Assembly: GCF_000744885.1 (NCBI RefSeq)
Contig: NZ_JQMV01000003.1
Location: 1,550,001 to 1,614,000, forward strand
Direction of reading: 5' to 3'
DNA from: Thermus amyloliquefaciens
GTDB taxonomy: Bacteria > Deinococcota > Deinococci > Deinococcales > Thermaceae
Length of the DNA stretch: 64,000 nt
Part shown: positions 27,311-37,159 of the stretch, in pieces
Layout of the letters: the number at the start of each line of letters is the position of its first letter
Numbering within the stretch: position 1 is the stretch's first letter
Translations under genes and position numbers: made by a program
The notes under the pieces: model-generated
What the model was told of the DNA's origin: nothing
Seen by the model: the letters and a program-made list of their open reading frames with translations, nothing else
Databases searched by the model: none

Positions 27311-28734
27311 CTCCCCCCCCCCGCCCCCGGCACCGGGCGCACCAGGGGCGCGGGGAGGAGCTTGCGCCGCACCCCCTTGCCCAACACCGCCCCCTCCCCG
27401 GCGGACAGGGCCTCCCGGCCCAAGGCCACCCGCCCCCGGTAGAGGGAAACCCGGGCCGTTTCCTCGCGGAAAAGGCGCAGGTGGGTGCCCGTGGGCCGCA
27501 CCTCCCCTTCCGGGGTGATGAGGGCCAGGGGCACCGGGGCCTCCCGCACCGCCTCCACCCCACCCGCCTCCAAGGCCACCTGGAGGCGCTCCCCACCCCC
27601 AAAGAGGCTTCGCCAGCGCTTCACCTCCCCTTGCGCCTCCGGGCTAAAGGCCAGGGTCAACCCCCGGAGCCGGACCACCTCCCCCGCGGGCACCTCCCCG
27701 AAGCCCCGGGAGCCCAAAGGGGCGGGGAAGATGGGCATGCGGGCCAGGGCGATGAGGGCCACCATCAGGAGGAGGAGCCTGCCCACGGGAGCCCGCTGGC
27801 CGGGCTTAGGCCTGGGCAGGAGGAGGAGAAAGGTGCTCCCCCGGCCCAGGCGGCTTTTTAGGCGCACCTCCCCCCCGTGGGCCTCGAGGACCCGCTTCAC
27901 CAAGGCCAGGCCCAAACCCGTCCCCTCCACCTCCCCACGGGTGGAGGCCCGGTAAAAGGGCTCAAAGACCTTGGCCTGCTCCTCCTCGGGGATGCCGGGG
28001 CCGGTGTCGGACACCGCCACCCCGTAGCGGTCCTGCCCCACCAGAAGGCGCAGGCTCACCCGCCCCCCCTCGGGCGTGTACTTCACCGCGTTGTTGACCA
28101 CGTTGAGGACCGCCTGGTACAGCCACTCCCGGTCCCCATAGACCCAGGCCTCCCGCCGGGGCAGGACCAGGCGCAGGGCGATCCGCTTCCGCCGGGCCAC
28201 GGGCCGCATCTCCTCCGCCACCTGGCGCAGAAGCTCCCTCAGGTCCACCCGCTCGCTTTTGAGCCGCACCCCCTGCCCCAGGCGCAGGTACTCCCGTGCC
28301 TTCTGCAAAAGCTCCTGGATCCGCCGGGCGCTTTTCTCGGCGATCCCCAGGAGCTCCCTGGCCTCCTCCGGTAGCCCCTCGGTCTCCAGGGCCAGCTCCA
28401 GGGCCCCCAGCACGCTCATCAGGGGGTTCTTGATCTCGTGGAGCAGGAGGCCCAGGAGCCGGGCGCTCTCCTCCTGGCTCTTCAAAAGGGCGAGCTCCCG
28501 CTCCCTGAGCTCCAGGACCTCCCGAAAGGCCCGCAGGAGGAGGGACAAGGTCTCCCGGACCTCCCGGGAAGGGGCGGGGCCCTCCCAGTAGAGGACCAGG
28601 TCCCCCTCCTCCAGGAGCTTCTCCCCACGCACCGGGCCCTGGGGGAGCACCTCCCCCCGGAAGACCAAGCGCACGGGATAGCGCTGGAGAAGCTGCGTGA
28701 GAAAACCCAGGTCAGCGGGAGGGGCCTTGAGCAT
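27178..28734 (-). CDS. Sensor histidine kinase with TM and FecR-like domain, frame-interrupted
   Basis: N-terminal kinase: H-box LLHEIKNPLMSV (H99), N-box VVNNAVKYTPEGG, DTGPGIPEEE, FEPFY and GTGLGLALV. A single membrane helix (about 307-330) and a FecR-like beta domain (about 330-440) follow. After the C10/G10 run at 27313-27322 the frame continues into about 45 low-complexity codons ending at 27178, while the homologous frame continues into the TPR gene. The intact product would be roughly 720 residues. A kinase N-terminal to an external sensor is unusual. Confidence 0.8.
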   Translation of the reverse strand: MLKAPPADLGFLTQLLQRYPVRLVFRGEVLPQGPVRGEKLLEEGDLVLYWEGPAPSREVRETLSLLLRAFREVLELRERELALLKSQEESARLLGLLLHEIKNPLMSVLGALELALETEGLPEEARELLGIAEKSARRIQELLQKAREYLRLGQGVRLKSERVDLRELLRQVAEEMRPVARRKRIALRLVLPRREAWVYGDREWLYQAVLNVVNNAVKYTPEGGRVSLRLLVGQDRYGVAVSDTGPGIPEEEQAKVFEPFYRASTRGEVEGTGLGLALVKRVLEAHGGEVRLKSRLGRGSTFLLLLPRPKPGQRAPVGRLLLLMVALIALARMPIFPAPLGSRGFGEVPAGEVVRLRGLTLAFSPEAQGEVKRWRSLFGGGERLQVALEAGGVEAVREAPVPLALITPEGEVRPTGTHLRLFREETARVSLYRGRVALGREALSAGEGAVLGKGVRRKLLPAPLVRPVPGAGGGRWSSASSCPRGPRGSGWRCKAGTGWSSPPRGRGASSATCPRGIA

Positions 28735-28838
28735 CTGTCCTCAGGCTACCCCGGGCCTGTGAAGGCCCTGTGAAACCTAAGGTGGAGGTTGCCGCAATAG
28801 ACCGGGAAGAAGGGCGATGCCCAAAGTCTTTCTGGGGT

Positions 28839-28866
28839 CCCCGTCGTGGCTTGCGCCACGACGGGG
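28839..28866 (-). terminator. Terminator of the cupin gene
   Basis: A perfect 12-bp stem (CCCCGTCGTGGC with GCCACGACGGGG) and 4-base loop immediately downstream of the cupin stop. The 28735-28838 stretch otherwise shows no gene. Confidence 0.65.
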
Positions 28867-28869
28867 TAC

Positions 28870-29187
28870 TTAGGGCCTCGGGGCCATCACCACCAGGAGA
28901 AGGGCCGGGTTGGCGGACTCGTTGCGCACCCCATGGGCCTCCCCGGAGCGGGCCAGGGCCGCCATCCCGGGAACCAGAAGCGCCTCCTCCTCCCCAATCC
29001 TCACCACCACCTCCCCTTCCAGGACGTAATAGGCCTTGTCCGAGCCCTCGTGCACGTGCACCTTCTGCGCCTGCCCGGGAAGGAGGGCGTAGAGGTCAAA
29101 GAACATGTGCTCGGACTCAAACACCGGGATCTTGGCCATCTTCTCCGGGCTGAAGCGGGCGAGGCTTTTCAGGTCCTTGATCTCCAT
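28870..29187 (-). CDS. Cupin domain protein
   Basis: 105 residues forming a small single cupin barrel. Motif 1 is PGQAQKVHVHEGSDKAYYVLEGE and motif 2 around PGMAALARSGEAHGVRN, with His residues expected to bind metal. Small cupins have very diverse roles, so no function is assigned. It stands alone between a terminator and tRNA-Pro. Confidence 0.85.
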   Translation of the reverse strand: MEIKDLKSLARFSPEKMAKIPVFESEHMFFDLYALLPGQAQKVHVHEGSDKAYYVLEGEVVVRIGEEEALLVPGMAALARSGEAHGVRNESANPALLLVVMAPRP

Positions 29188-29201
29188 GTTTCCGAGTCTA
29201 C

Positions 29202-29230
29202 TTGACGGAGGCCTCAGAGGGCACTAGACT
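29202..29230 (+). promoter_or_regulatory. Promoter of tRNA-Pro
   Basis: -35 TTGACG (29202-29207) and -10 TAGACT (29225-29230) with a 17-nt spacer, 13 bases before the tRNA. Confidence 0.7.
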
Positions 29231-29243
29231 AACCTTTGCGCGC

Positions 29244-29320
29244 CGGGGAGTAGCGCAGCCTGGTAGCGCACACGCTTGGGGTGCGTGTGGTCGTCGGTTC
29301 AAATCCGGCCTCCCCGACCA
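29244..29320 (+). tRNA. tRNA-Pro (anticodon GGG)
   Basis: Acceptor CGGGGAG pairs with CTCCCCG. A stable anticodon stem ACGC/GCGT encloses loop TTGGGGT (anticodon GGG). The T-arm and encoded CCA are present. Confidence 0.96.
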
Positions 29321-29324
29321 AAAG

Positions 29325-29346
29325 GCCCCGCCCAAACGGGCGGGGC
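29325..29346 (+). terminator. Terminator of tRNA-Pro
   Basis: GCCCCGCCC and GGGCGGGGC form a stem with a 4-base loop directly after the tRNA. Confidence 0.65.
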
Positions 29347-29365
29347 TTGGTCATTGGGCTTGGGT

Positions 29366-29392
29366 CCCCACCCTGGCATGGCCAGGGTGGGG
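29366..29392 (-). terminator. Terminator of the Calvin cycle operon
   Basis: A perfect 12-bp stem (CCCCACCCTGGC with GCCAGGGTGGGG) and 3-base loop four bases beyond the fba stop codon on the minus strand. Confidence 0.65.
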
Positions 29393-29396
29393 GGGT

Positions 29397-30320
29397 CTAT
29401 GCCCGGCCCACCGTGCCCATCAATTCAAACTTCTCCCGGATCACCTGCTTCAGGTAGTCCCTGCCCTTCCCGAGGATCTTCCTGGGGTCAAACTCCTTGG
29501 GGTTCCCCAGCACCACCTCGCGGATGCCCAGGGTCATGGCCAGGCGCAGGTCGGTGTCGATGTTGATCTTGGCGATCCCCTTGGGGATGGCCTTACGGAT
29601 GTCCTCGTCGTGGATGCCCGTGGCCTCCTTGAGCTCAGCCCCCGTGGCCAGGAGCTTCTCCTTGAGCCAGGCGGGGACCCCGCTGGCCCCGTGGAGCACC
29701 AGGGGGATGGAAACCCGCTTGCTGATCTCCTCGAGGCGCTTGTGGTCAATGTAGGGCCGCCCCTTCCCCTTGTAGGCCCCGTGGCTGGTGCCGATGGCGA
29801 TGGCCAGGTAGTCAATCCCCGTCTCCGCCACGAAGCGCTCCGCCTCCTCGGGGTCGGTGAGGAAGGCCTCGGCCTCGGACACCTGGATGTTGTCCTCAAT
29901 GCCCTGAAGCCGCCCAAGCTCCGCCTCCACGCTCACCCCCACCGCATGGGCCGCCTCCACCACCTTCTTGGTCTCGGCCACGTTTTCCTCAAAGGGGTGG
30001 TGGCTGGCGTCAATCATCACGCTGGTGAAGCCCGCCCGCAGAGCCTGCATCACCATCTTGAAGTCGGCCCCGTGGTCCAGGTGAAGGACCACGGGCACCT
30101 TGGTGCGGCTGGCCATGTCCTTCACCAGGTTGGCCAGGTTCTCCATCCCGGCGTACTTCCGGGCCCCGTCGGAAATCTGGATGAAGACGGGGGCCCGGAG
30201 CTCGTCGGCCACCTCGAGGATGGCCTGGGTGATCTCCAGGTTGTTGGTGTTGAAACTGGGAACCGCATAGCCTTCCCGCCGCGCCTTGTCCAGAACCTCC
30301 TTACCTATCACCAAGGGCAT
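29397..30320 (-). CDS. fba: Fructose-1,6-bisphosphate aldolase, class II
   Basis: Condenses GAP with DHAP (and probably E4P with DHAP) in the regeneration phase of the Calvin cycle, and serves glycolysis in reverse. 307 residues. Zinc and substrate motifs: FNTNNLE, VVLHLDHGAD, DASHHPFEENV, LAIAIGTSHGAYKG, LVLHGASGVP and KINIDTDLRLA. Its start overlaps rpe by 20 bases. Last gene of the cbb operon. A second, broken aldolase lies near 39000. Confidence 0.95.
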   Translation of the reverse strand: MPLVIGKEVLDKARREGYAVPSFNTNNLEITQAILEVADELRAPVFIQISDGARKYAGMENLANLVKDMASRTKVPVVLHLDHGADFKMVMQALRAGFTSVMIDASHHPFEENVAETKKVVEAAHAVGVSVEAELGRLQGIEDNIQVSEAEAFLTDPEEAERFVAETGIDYLAIAIGTSHGAYKGKGRPYIDHKRLEEISKRVSIPLVLHGASGVPAWLKEKLLATGAELKEATGIHDEDIRKAIPKGIAKINIDTDLRLAMTLGIREVVLGNPKEFDPRKILGKGRDYLKQVIREKFELMGTVGRA

Positions 30321-30969
30321 ACAGCACCTCCTTTAGCTCCCTAAGGTTATCAGCCACGGGCCGCTGGTTGAAAAGGGCGCTCCCCGCCACGGCCACGTCC
30401 GCCCCCGCCCGGTACACCTCGGCCACGGTCTCCCGGTTCACCCCCCCGTCCACCTGGATGAGGCAGGAAGGGTTAAGCCTGTCCCGCATCTCCTTGAGGC
30501 GGCGAAGCCTCCCCGTGGCGCTGGGGATGTACCTCTGCCCCCCAAACCCCGGGTTCACGCTCATGAGGAGGGCCAGGTCCAGCTCGGGCAAAAGGGGTTC
30601 AAAGGCCTCCAGGGGGGTGGCGGGGTTAAGGGCCAGCCCCGCCTTCTTCCCCAGCTCCTTCACCTTCTGCACCGCCCGGTGGGCGTGGGGCGTGGCCTCG
30701 TAGTGGACGGTGATGAGGTCGGCCCCGGCGCGGGCGAAGTCCTCCAGGTAGCGCTCCGGTTGCACGATCATCAGGTGCACGTCCAAGGGCAGGGAGGTTA
30801 CCCGCCGCACCGCCTCCACCAAAAGGGGGCCGAAGGTGAGGTTGGGGACGAAGACCCCGTCCATCACGTCCAGGTGGATCCAGTCCACCCCGGCCGCCTC
30901 CGCCTCCTGGATCTGGTCCTTAAGCCTCGCCAGGTCCGCCGTCAGGATGGAGGGCGCAAACTTGAGCAT
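30301..30969 (-). CDS. rpe: Ribulose-phosphate 3-epimerase
   Basis: Interconverts xylulose-5-P and ribulose-5-P, feeding phosphoribulokinase. About 222 residues of the TIM-barrel family: FAPSILTADLARL, WIHLDVMDGVFVPNLTFGP, LDVHLMI, MSVNPGFGGQRYI and IQVDGGVNRET. The ATG at 30969 (MLKFAPSIL) fits the family better than the ATG two codons earlier. Lies 10 bases after prk. Confidence 0.95.
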   Translation of the reverse strand: MLKFAPSILTADLARLKDQIQEAEAAGVDWIHLDVMDGVFVPNLTFGPLLVEAVRRVTSLPLDVHLMIVQPERYLEDFARAGADLITVHYEATPHAHRAVQKVKELGKKAGLALNPATPLEAFEPLLPELDLALLMSVNPGFGGQRYIPSATGRLRRLKEMRDRLNPSCLIQVDGGVNRETVAEVYRAGADVAVAGSALFNQRPVADNLRELKEVLYALGDR

Positions 30970-30979
30970 TCCCATCCCC

Positions 30980-31945
30980 CTAGGCCACCCGCAGGTGTCC
31001 CCGCTCGATGGCCAGCTCCCGCATCTTAACCAGATAGTAGGCGATGATGAGCTGGGTCAGGGCCAGGGGGTAGCTCTGCCCCGCCTTGTCCCAGAAGGTG
31101 CCCACCAGGCTGGGGTCAAAGTGCTCGGCGTGAGCCCCCAGGTGTTCCCAGATGATCCGCTCAAAGGCCTGGGCCCGTTCGGGGGTCACGTTGCCGGTGA
31201 TGTCCAGGATGTCCGCCTCCTTCCGGGTTTCCAGGCGGATAAGGGCCTCGTCCTCGTAGGCGGAGTGGAGCACCTCGGAAAGGTCCAGACGGGGCAGGGT
31301 GTGCTTGAGGGCGATGCGCACGTTCAGGGTGCTGGGGTTCTCGGGGTCGTAGCCCGCGGGGCGGTAGAAGCGCACGATGATGTCCGCGTGCTCCTTCTGG
31401 GGCCAGATGAAGGCCCGGGAATCGGGCATGCGCCTTTCGATGTCGGCGATGACCTCCTCCGGGGTGTAGCCCCGCTTGGCCACGTCGCGCTTCACCTTCC
31501 ACTCGCGCCTCAGCTCCTCCTCGGGGTCCAAGTAGACGGTGAGGTGGTAACGGCTCCTAAGGGCAGGGGAGAACAGGGTGAGGAGCCCCTCGAGGATCAC
31601 CACCCGGGGAACAAGCCTCCCCTCCTCCTCCACCGCCCGGGGAGCGGGGACGTAGACGGGCGGGTCAAAGGTGCCCGTGGAGTGGTTGTACACGGGCTTC
31701 AGGATGGGCTCCCCCTCGGACAAGAGGCGCACGTGCTGCTCCATGATGTCCATGTAGTTGCACTCGGGGTTCAGGGGGGTGATGCCCAGCTCCTTGCGCT
31801 GCTTGCGGTCGTACTTGTGGTAGTCGTCCACGCAGATGTTGGTGGTCCGCTCCACCCCAAGAAGCCGGGCGATCCCCCCGGAGATGGTGGTCTTCCCCGC
31901 CCCCGAGTCGCCGGCAATGCCTAACATAAAGGGCCTATGGGGCAT
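30980..31945 (-). CDS. prk: Phosphoribulokinase
   Basis: Phosphorylates ribulose-5-P to RuBP, the RuBisCO substrate. 321 residues with P-loop GDSGAGKTT (12-20), [23 protein letters not shown] and VVILEGLL. The sequence pattern ([28 protein letters not shown]) looks like the plant/cyanobacterial/archaeal class rather than the proteobacterial class. The paired regulatory cysteines of plants are not apparent. Overlaps cbbX by 11 bases. Confidence 0.93.
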   Translation of the reverse strand: MPHRPFMLGIAGDSGAGKTTISGGIARLLGVERTTNICVDDYHKYDRKQRKELGITPLNPECNYMDIMEQHVRLLSEGEPILKPVYNHSTGTFDPPVYVPAPRAVEEEGRLVPRVVILEGLLTLFSPALRSRYHLTVYLDPEEELRREWKVKRDVAKRGYTPEEVIADIERRMPDSRAFIWPQKEHADIIVRFYRPAGYDPENPSTLNVRIALKHTLPRLDLSEVLHSAYEDEALIRLETRKEADILDITGNVTPERAQAFERIIWEHLGAHAEHFDPSLVGTFWDKAGQSYPLALTQLIIAYYLVKMRELAIERGHLRVA

Positions 31946-32831
31946 CTTCCTCCTCCCTTCCCTCCTCCTTAAATACCGAGCTGGCGTAGATGTCCTCCGC
32001 GGTAATGGTCATGAGGTCCTCTGGGGTCACGGGGCCTGCCTTCTGGTAAAGCCGGTAGGCCTGCCTAAGCTTGAAGCGGTCCAGGGCGTTGCGCACGCTT
32101 CGGGCGTAAGCGAAGTTGGGAAGCCGCATGCGCCTTTCCAAGTACTCCAGGAAGGCCTTTTCCGCCTCCTCGGTGAAGCGGTAGCCCTGCCTCTCCAGCA
32201 TGAGCTTGCCGATCTGGAAGAGCTCCTCGGCGCTGTAGGGGGGAAACTCTATGTGGTGGGCGATGCGGGAGCGCATCCCCGGGTTTAGGGCGAAGAACTC
32301 CTCCATGCGGTCCTTGTAACCGGCCAGGATCACCACCAGGTCCTCCCGCTGGTTTTCCATGACCTGCAGGAGGATCTCTATGGTCTCCTGGCCGTAGTCC
32401 CGCTCGTTCTCCGCCCGGTAGAGGCTGTAGGCCTCGTCGATGAAGAGGACACCCCCCATGGCCCGCTTCAAGACCTCCTTGGTCTTGGGAGCGGTGTGGC
32501 CGATGTACTGCCCCACCAGGTCATCGCGGCTGGCCACCACCAGGTGGTCGCGGCGGATGTAGCCCAGCTTGTGCAGGATGGTGGCCATGCGCATGGCCAC
32601 GGTGGTCTTCCCCGTGCCCGGGGGGCCCACGAAGGCCATGTGCAGGGTGGGGCGGTCGGCGGTAAGCCCCAGCTCCCGGCGGAGCCGGTCCACGGAGAGG
32701 TAGGCGGCGATCTCCCGGATCCGGCGCTTCACCGGATGAAGGCCCACCAGCTCCCGATCCAAGGTGTCCAGCACCGCCTCGATCTCGGGGTTCTTCACCA
32801 CCGCCAGGTTTTGGCCTTGGGTTTCCTGCAT
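31935..32831 (-). CDS. cbbX: Red-type RuBisCO activase CbbX
   Basis: An AAA+ motor that remodels inhibited red-type RuBisCO by pulling on the large-subunit C-terminus. 298 residues: Walker [10 protein letters not shown] (about 69-77), Walker [13 protein letters not shown], and the pore-loop/sensor regions typical of CbbX ([33 protein letters not shown]). A 10-bp hairpin separates it from cbbS. An AAGGAGG site precedes the ATG. Confidence 0.95.
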   Translation of the reverse strand: MQETQGQNLAVVKNPEIEAVLDTLDRELVGLHPVKRRIREIAAYLSVDRLRRELGLTADRPTLHMAFVGPPGTGKTTVAMRMATILHKLGYIRRDHLVVASRDDLVGQYIGHTAPKTKEVLKRAMGGVLFIDEAYSLYRAENERDYGQETIEILLQVMENQREDLVVILAGYKDRMEEFFALNPGMRSRIAHHIEFPPYSAEELFQIGKLMLERQGYRFTEEAEKAFLEYLERRMRLPNFAYARSVRNALDRFKLRQAYRLYQKAGPVTPEDLMTITAEDIYASSVFKEEGREEEDAP

Positions 32832-32855
32832 GGCCCTCCTTAGGGTTTTGGGAAT

Positions 32856-32879
32856 GGGCCCCGGCCGGGGCCGGGGCCC
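32856..32879 (-). promoter_or_regulatory. Hairpin between cbbS and cbbX
   Basis: A perfect 10-bp G+C stem (GGGCCCCGGC with GCCGGGGCCC, 4-base loop) in the 62-base gap of an otherwise tightly packed operon. There is no U-tract, so it is more likely an mRNA-stability element or leaky terminator that raises cbbLS over the downstream genes. Confidence 0.55.
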
Positions 32880-32893
32880 CTAGATCCCGGGGA

Positions 32894-33325
32894 TTACTCC
32901 TGGTAGCGCTCGCCCTCCGGCCTCATGGTGGCGTAGGGTTCCAAGGTGTATTTCAGCCTGCGCCCATCGCTCCAAAGCTGCCGGTGGAGGCGGAAGCCAG
33001 GCTCCTTCTTGGGCCGGTGAGCGATGAAGGAAACCCTCTGCGCCTGCCACATGGGGGAGGAATCGTAGCCGTTGATCTTGATGTAGGAGTTGGGGAAGGC
33101 CTCGCGGCACTTCTGGAACTCGTACATGGCCGCCGCGGCATCCTCCAGGTCAAACATGGGCAGGCCCCACATGTTCCAGTAGACGTTGTAGGGGCTGGGG
33201 TCGTCGGTGTACTCAATGGAAACCGCCCAGCCGTTTCGGATGATGTACTCAATCTGGGCGCGGATCTCCTCGTCCGTGAGGTCGGGCAGGTAGGAGAAGG
33301 TACCTTGGGTAATGCGCATCTTCAC
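32894..33325 (-). CDS. cbbS: RuBisCO small subunit
   Basis: 143 residues, the longer red-type (form IC/ID) small subunit. N-terminal MRITQGTFSYLPDLTDEEI, then WAVSIEYTDDPSPYNVYWNMWGLPMFD and a C-terminal beta extension (HRPKKEPGFRLHRQ and beyond). It assembles with CbbL into L8S8. It follows cbbL by 12 bases. Confidence 0.96.
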   Translation of the reverse strand: MKMRITQGTFSYLPDLTDEEIRAQIEYIIRNGWAVSIEYTDDPSPYNVYWNMWGLPMFDLEDAAAAMYEFQKCREAFPNSYIKINGYDSSPMWQAQRVSFIAHRPKKEPGFRLHRQLWSDGRRLKYTLEPYATMRPEGERYQE

Positions 33326-33337
33326 ACCCTCCTTCCC

Positions 33338-34786
<1,449 letters not shown>

Positions 34787-35767
34787 CTAATAGGCCACGG
34801 GGCTGATGCCCCGAAGCTTTTCAAGCCGGTGCCAGGCTTCCACCTTCCTGAGGGTGCGGGTGGCCCCGCGGATCACCAGGCTCTCGGTCCAGGCCCGGTT
34901 TTCCCCGTAGCGCACCCCCCGGAGGAAGGGCCCGTCGGTGATGCCGGTGGCGGCGAAGTGGGTGTCCTCCGCCGAGCAGAGTTCCTCCAAGGTGTACACC
35001 CGATCCAGGTCATAGCCGGCATGGATCACGTTCCAGCGCTCCTCCTCGCTTTGCGGGTCCAGGCGCATCTGCATCCCGCCCCCTAAGGCCCGCACCGCCA
35101 CGGCGGCGATCACCCCCTCGGGGGTACCCCCCGTGCCCATGAGCACGTCAATGCCCGTGTCGGGCAGCACCGCGGCCAGGGCCCCGCCCACATCCCCATC
35201 GGTCTGCAGGCTGATGCGGGCCCCCGCCAGGCGGATCTCCTCAATGAGCCTCTGGTGACGGGGCTTATCCAGGACGAAAACCGTAAGCTCCCGCACCTCT
35301 TTTTTCAGGGCGCGGGCGATCTCCTTGAGGTTGTCGGCCACCGAGGCCCTTAGGTCAATGGCCTCCTTGGCCTCAGGCCCCACCACCAGCTTGGCCGCAT
35401 AAAAGGCTGGCCCAGGGTTGAAGAGGGTGCCCTCCGGCGCGGCGGCGATCACGCTGATGGCCCCCGGGCGGCCCAGGGCCAAAAGCCTTGTGCCCTCCAC
35501 GGGATCCACCGCCAGGTCCCAAAGGAGCCCTCCCCCCTGGCCCAGCACCTCCCCGTTGTAGAGCATGGGGGCCTGGTCCTTCTCCCCTTCCCCGATCACC
35601 ACCCGGCCGCGGAAGTCCAGGCTATTCAGGAGAAGGCGCATGGCCTCCACCGCCGCCCGGTCCCCCCCTTCCTTATCCCCCCGGCCCACATACCGGGCCG
35701 AGGCCAAGGCGGCGGCCTCGGTGGCCCGCATCAGGTCCAGGCCCAGGTTGCGCGTGGGCATAGCCAT
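34787..35767 (-). CDS. glpX: Class II fructose-1,6-bisphosphatase (GlpX type)
   Basis: Hydrolyses fructose-1,6-bisphosphate and, in many CBB organisms, sedoheptulose-1,7-bisphosphate. 326 residues: GEGEKDQAPMLYNGE, DPVEGTRLLA (metal site), GTGGTPEGVIAAVA and the FAATGITDG segment. First gene of the cbb operon, starting 6 nt after a -10 box, so apparently leaderless. Confidence 0.94.
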   Translation of the reverse strand: MAMPTRNLGLDLMRATEAAALASARYVGRGDKEGGDRAAVEAMRLLLNSLDFRGRVVIGEGEKDQAPMLYNGEVLGQGGGLLWDLAVDPVEGTRLLALGRPGAISVIAAAPEGTLFNPGPAFYAAKLVVGPEAKEAIDLRASVADNLKEIARALKKEVRELTVFVLDKPRHQRLIEEIRLAGARISLQTDGDVGGALAAVLPDTGIDVLMGTGGTPEGVIAAVAVRALGGGMQMRLDPQSEEERWNVIHAGYDLDRVYTLEELCSAEDTHFAATGITDGPFLRGVRYGENRAWTESLVIRGATRTLRKVEAWHRLEKLRGISPVAY

Positions 35768-35773
35768 GCGCTT

Positions 35774-35825
35774 ACCTTAGAAGGGGGGTTTTATTATTGC
35801 AATCATATGTTTCTCGGCCTAACAT
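35774..35825. promoter_or_regulatory. Divergent cbb/cbbR promoter pair sharing one palindromic -35 box
   Basis: The palindrome TTGCAA (35797-35802, inside ATTGCAAT) reads as a -35 box on both strands. Rightward, a 17-nt spacer leads to TAACAT (35820-35825), then 6 nt to the cbbR ATG. Leftward, a 17-nt spacer leads to TAAGGT (35779-35774), then 6 nt to the glpX ATG. CbbR is expected to bind in this 64-bp region. Confidence 0.7.
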
Positions 35826-35831
35826 AAGCTC

Positions 35832-36737
35832 ATGCTCATATCTAAAAACGCTAAACTGCCGAACCCTGCCGCATTACGGGTTTTTGTCACCGTGGTGGAG
35901 GAAGGCGGCGTGGGCCGGGCCGCCTTGGCCCTGGGCATCACCCAGCCCGCGGTGAGCCAGTACCTGAGGGCCCTGGAGGAACAGGTGGGCCACCCCCTTT
36001 TTGAGCGCCAGGGGCGCCACCTGGTTCTCTCCCGGGTGGGGGAAGCCCTCCTGCCCGAGGCCAGGCGGGTGGTGCAGGCCCTGGAGGAGTTCCAGCGGGT
36101 TTCCCAGGCCATGGGCCGGCTGGAGTTGGGGGAGGTGACCCTGGGCGCCGCCACCACCATGGCCACCTACGTGCTTCCCGCGTTCCTTAAGGATTTCCAC
36201 GAGGCCCACCCGGGGGTTCGGGTGCATGTGGAAAGCGGCTCCTCTGAGCGCCTGGCGGAAAGGTTGCGCATGGGGGAGGTGGAGTTCGCCATCTTGGAAG
36301 GGGTGGAGCACTGGGAAGGCTACGAGCGCCACCTCTTCTACGAGGACGAGCTGGTCCTCATCGTGCCCCCCGACCACCCCTGGGCGGGGCGGGAAGCCGT
36401 ACCCCCGGGGTGGCTAAAGGAGGAAACCCTCATCGTGCGCAAGCCGGGCTCCATGACCTGGCGAGCCTTGGAAAGGGCCTTTGAGCAGGTGGGCCTCGAG
36501 CTGAACCCGATTTTTTACACCGACAACAACGAGGTCACCAAGCGCCTGGTGCTGGCAGGGGCCGGGGTGGGGATCGTGAGCCGGGTGGTGGTCCAGCCCA
36601 ACCTGAAGGTGGGGAACCTCCGCGCCCTGCGGCTTTCCGAGCCCGTGGGGGAGATCAGGCGTTACTTCTGGCTGGTCCACCCCAAGAGCGTGGCCAACCC
36701 CGCGGCCCAAGCCCTCATCGCCCTGTTGCGTTCTTAG
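35832..36737 (+). CDS. cbbR: LysR family regulator of the Calvin operon (CbbR-like)
   Basis: 301 residues. N-terminal winged helix-turn-helix (LRVFVTVVEEGGVGRAALALGITQPAVSQYLRALEE, about 15-50) and a periplasmic-binding-like effector domain (about 95-295). It is divergent from the cbb operon as CbbR normally is, and should activate it in response to a metabolite. Its 3' end overlaps the converging psiE-like gene by 23 bases. Confidence 0.9.
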   Translation: MLISKNAKLPNPAALRVFVTVVEEGGVGRAALALGITQPAVSQYLRALEEQVGHPLFERQGRHLVLSRVGEALLPEARRVVQALEEFQRVSQAMGRLELGEVTLGAATTMATYVLPAFLKDFHEAHPGVRVHVESGSSERLAERLRMGEVEFAILEGVEHWEGYERHLFYEDELVLIVPPDHPWAGREAVPPGWLKEETLIVRKPGSMTWRALERAFEQVGLELNPIFYTDNNEVTKRLVLAGAGVGIVSRVVVQPNLKVGNLRALRLSEPVGEIRRYFWLVHPKSVANPAAQALIALLRS

Positions 36738-37155
36738 TGAGGCGCATGGCCAAGGCCAGGGCCACCACCATGAGGGAAAGGAGCGCCAGCTCGGCCAGGA
36801 CCGCCATAAAGGCGGGGTCTGCCAGGTCAAACTTTTCCACCGCCTCCGCGGTCAGGACCAGGATGCGGCGGATGGCGGCGATGAGGCCGATGACCAGAAA
36901 GGGGGTAGCCTCGAGGCTCCCTTCCCGGGCGAAACGCAAAAGGGTGTAGAGGATCTCCGCCAGCATCAAGGCCAGGAGTACCCGATCCAGGAGGCCGAGG
37001 GCCACTTCCCCGTAATCCCCCGCCATCAGGTGGTGCACCCCTTCCACCAGGGTGGTAAGGAGGAGAACCGCCGCCCCCCCGGCGATGAGGAAGCCGGCAA
37101 AAAGGTAGATGACCGTCTCCGTGGTCTGCAGGATCTGGTAGGCGTCCCGCTTCAC
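36715..37155 (-). CDS. PsiE-like membrane protein
   Basis: 146 residues with four membrane helices (about 15-38, 57-78, 85-102 and 118-140), and a PsiE-type TLLRFAREGSLEATPFLVIGLIAAIRRILV segment. PsiE proteins are linked to phosphate starvation in E. coli; the molecular role is unknown. Last gene of the operon that begins with transketolase. Confidence 0.75.
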   Translation of the reverse strand: MKRDAYQILQTTETVIYLFAGFLIAGGAAVLLLTTLVEGVHHLMAGDYGEVALGLLDRVLLALMLAEILYTLLRFAREGSLEATPFLVIGLIAAIRRILVLTAEAVEKFDLADPAFMAVLAELALLSLMVVALALAMRLTKNATGR

Positions 37156-37159
37156 CGTT

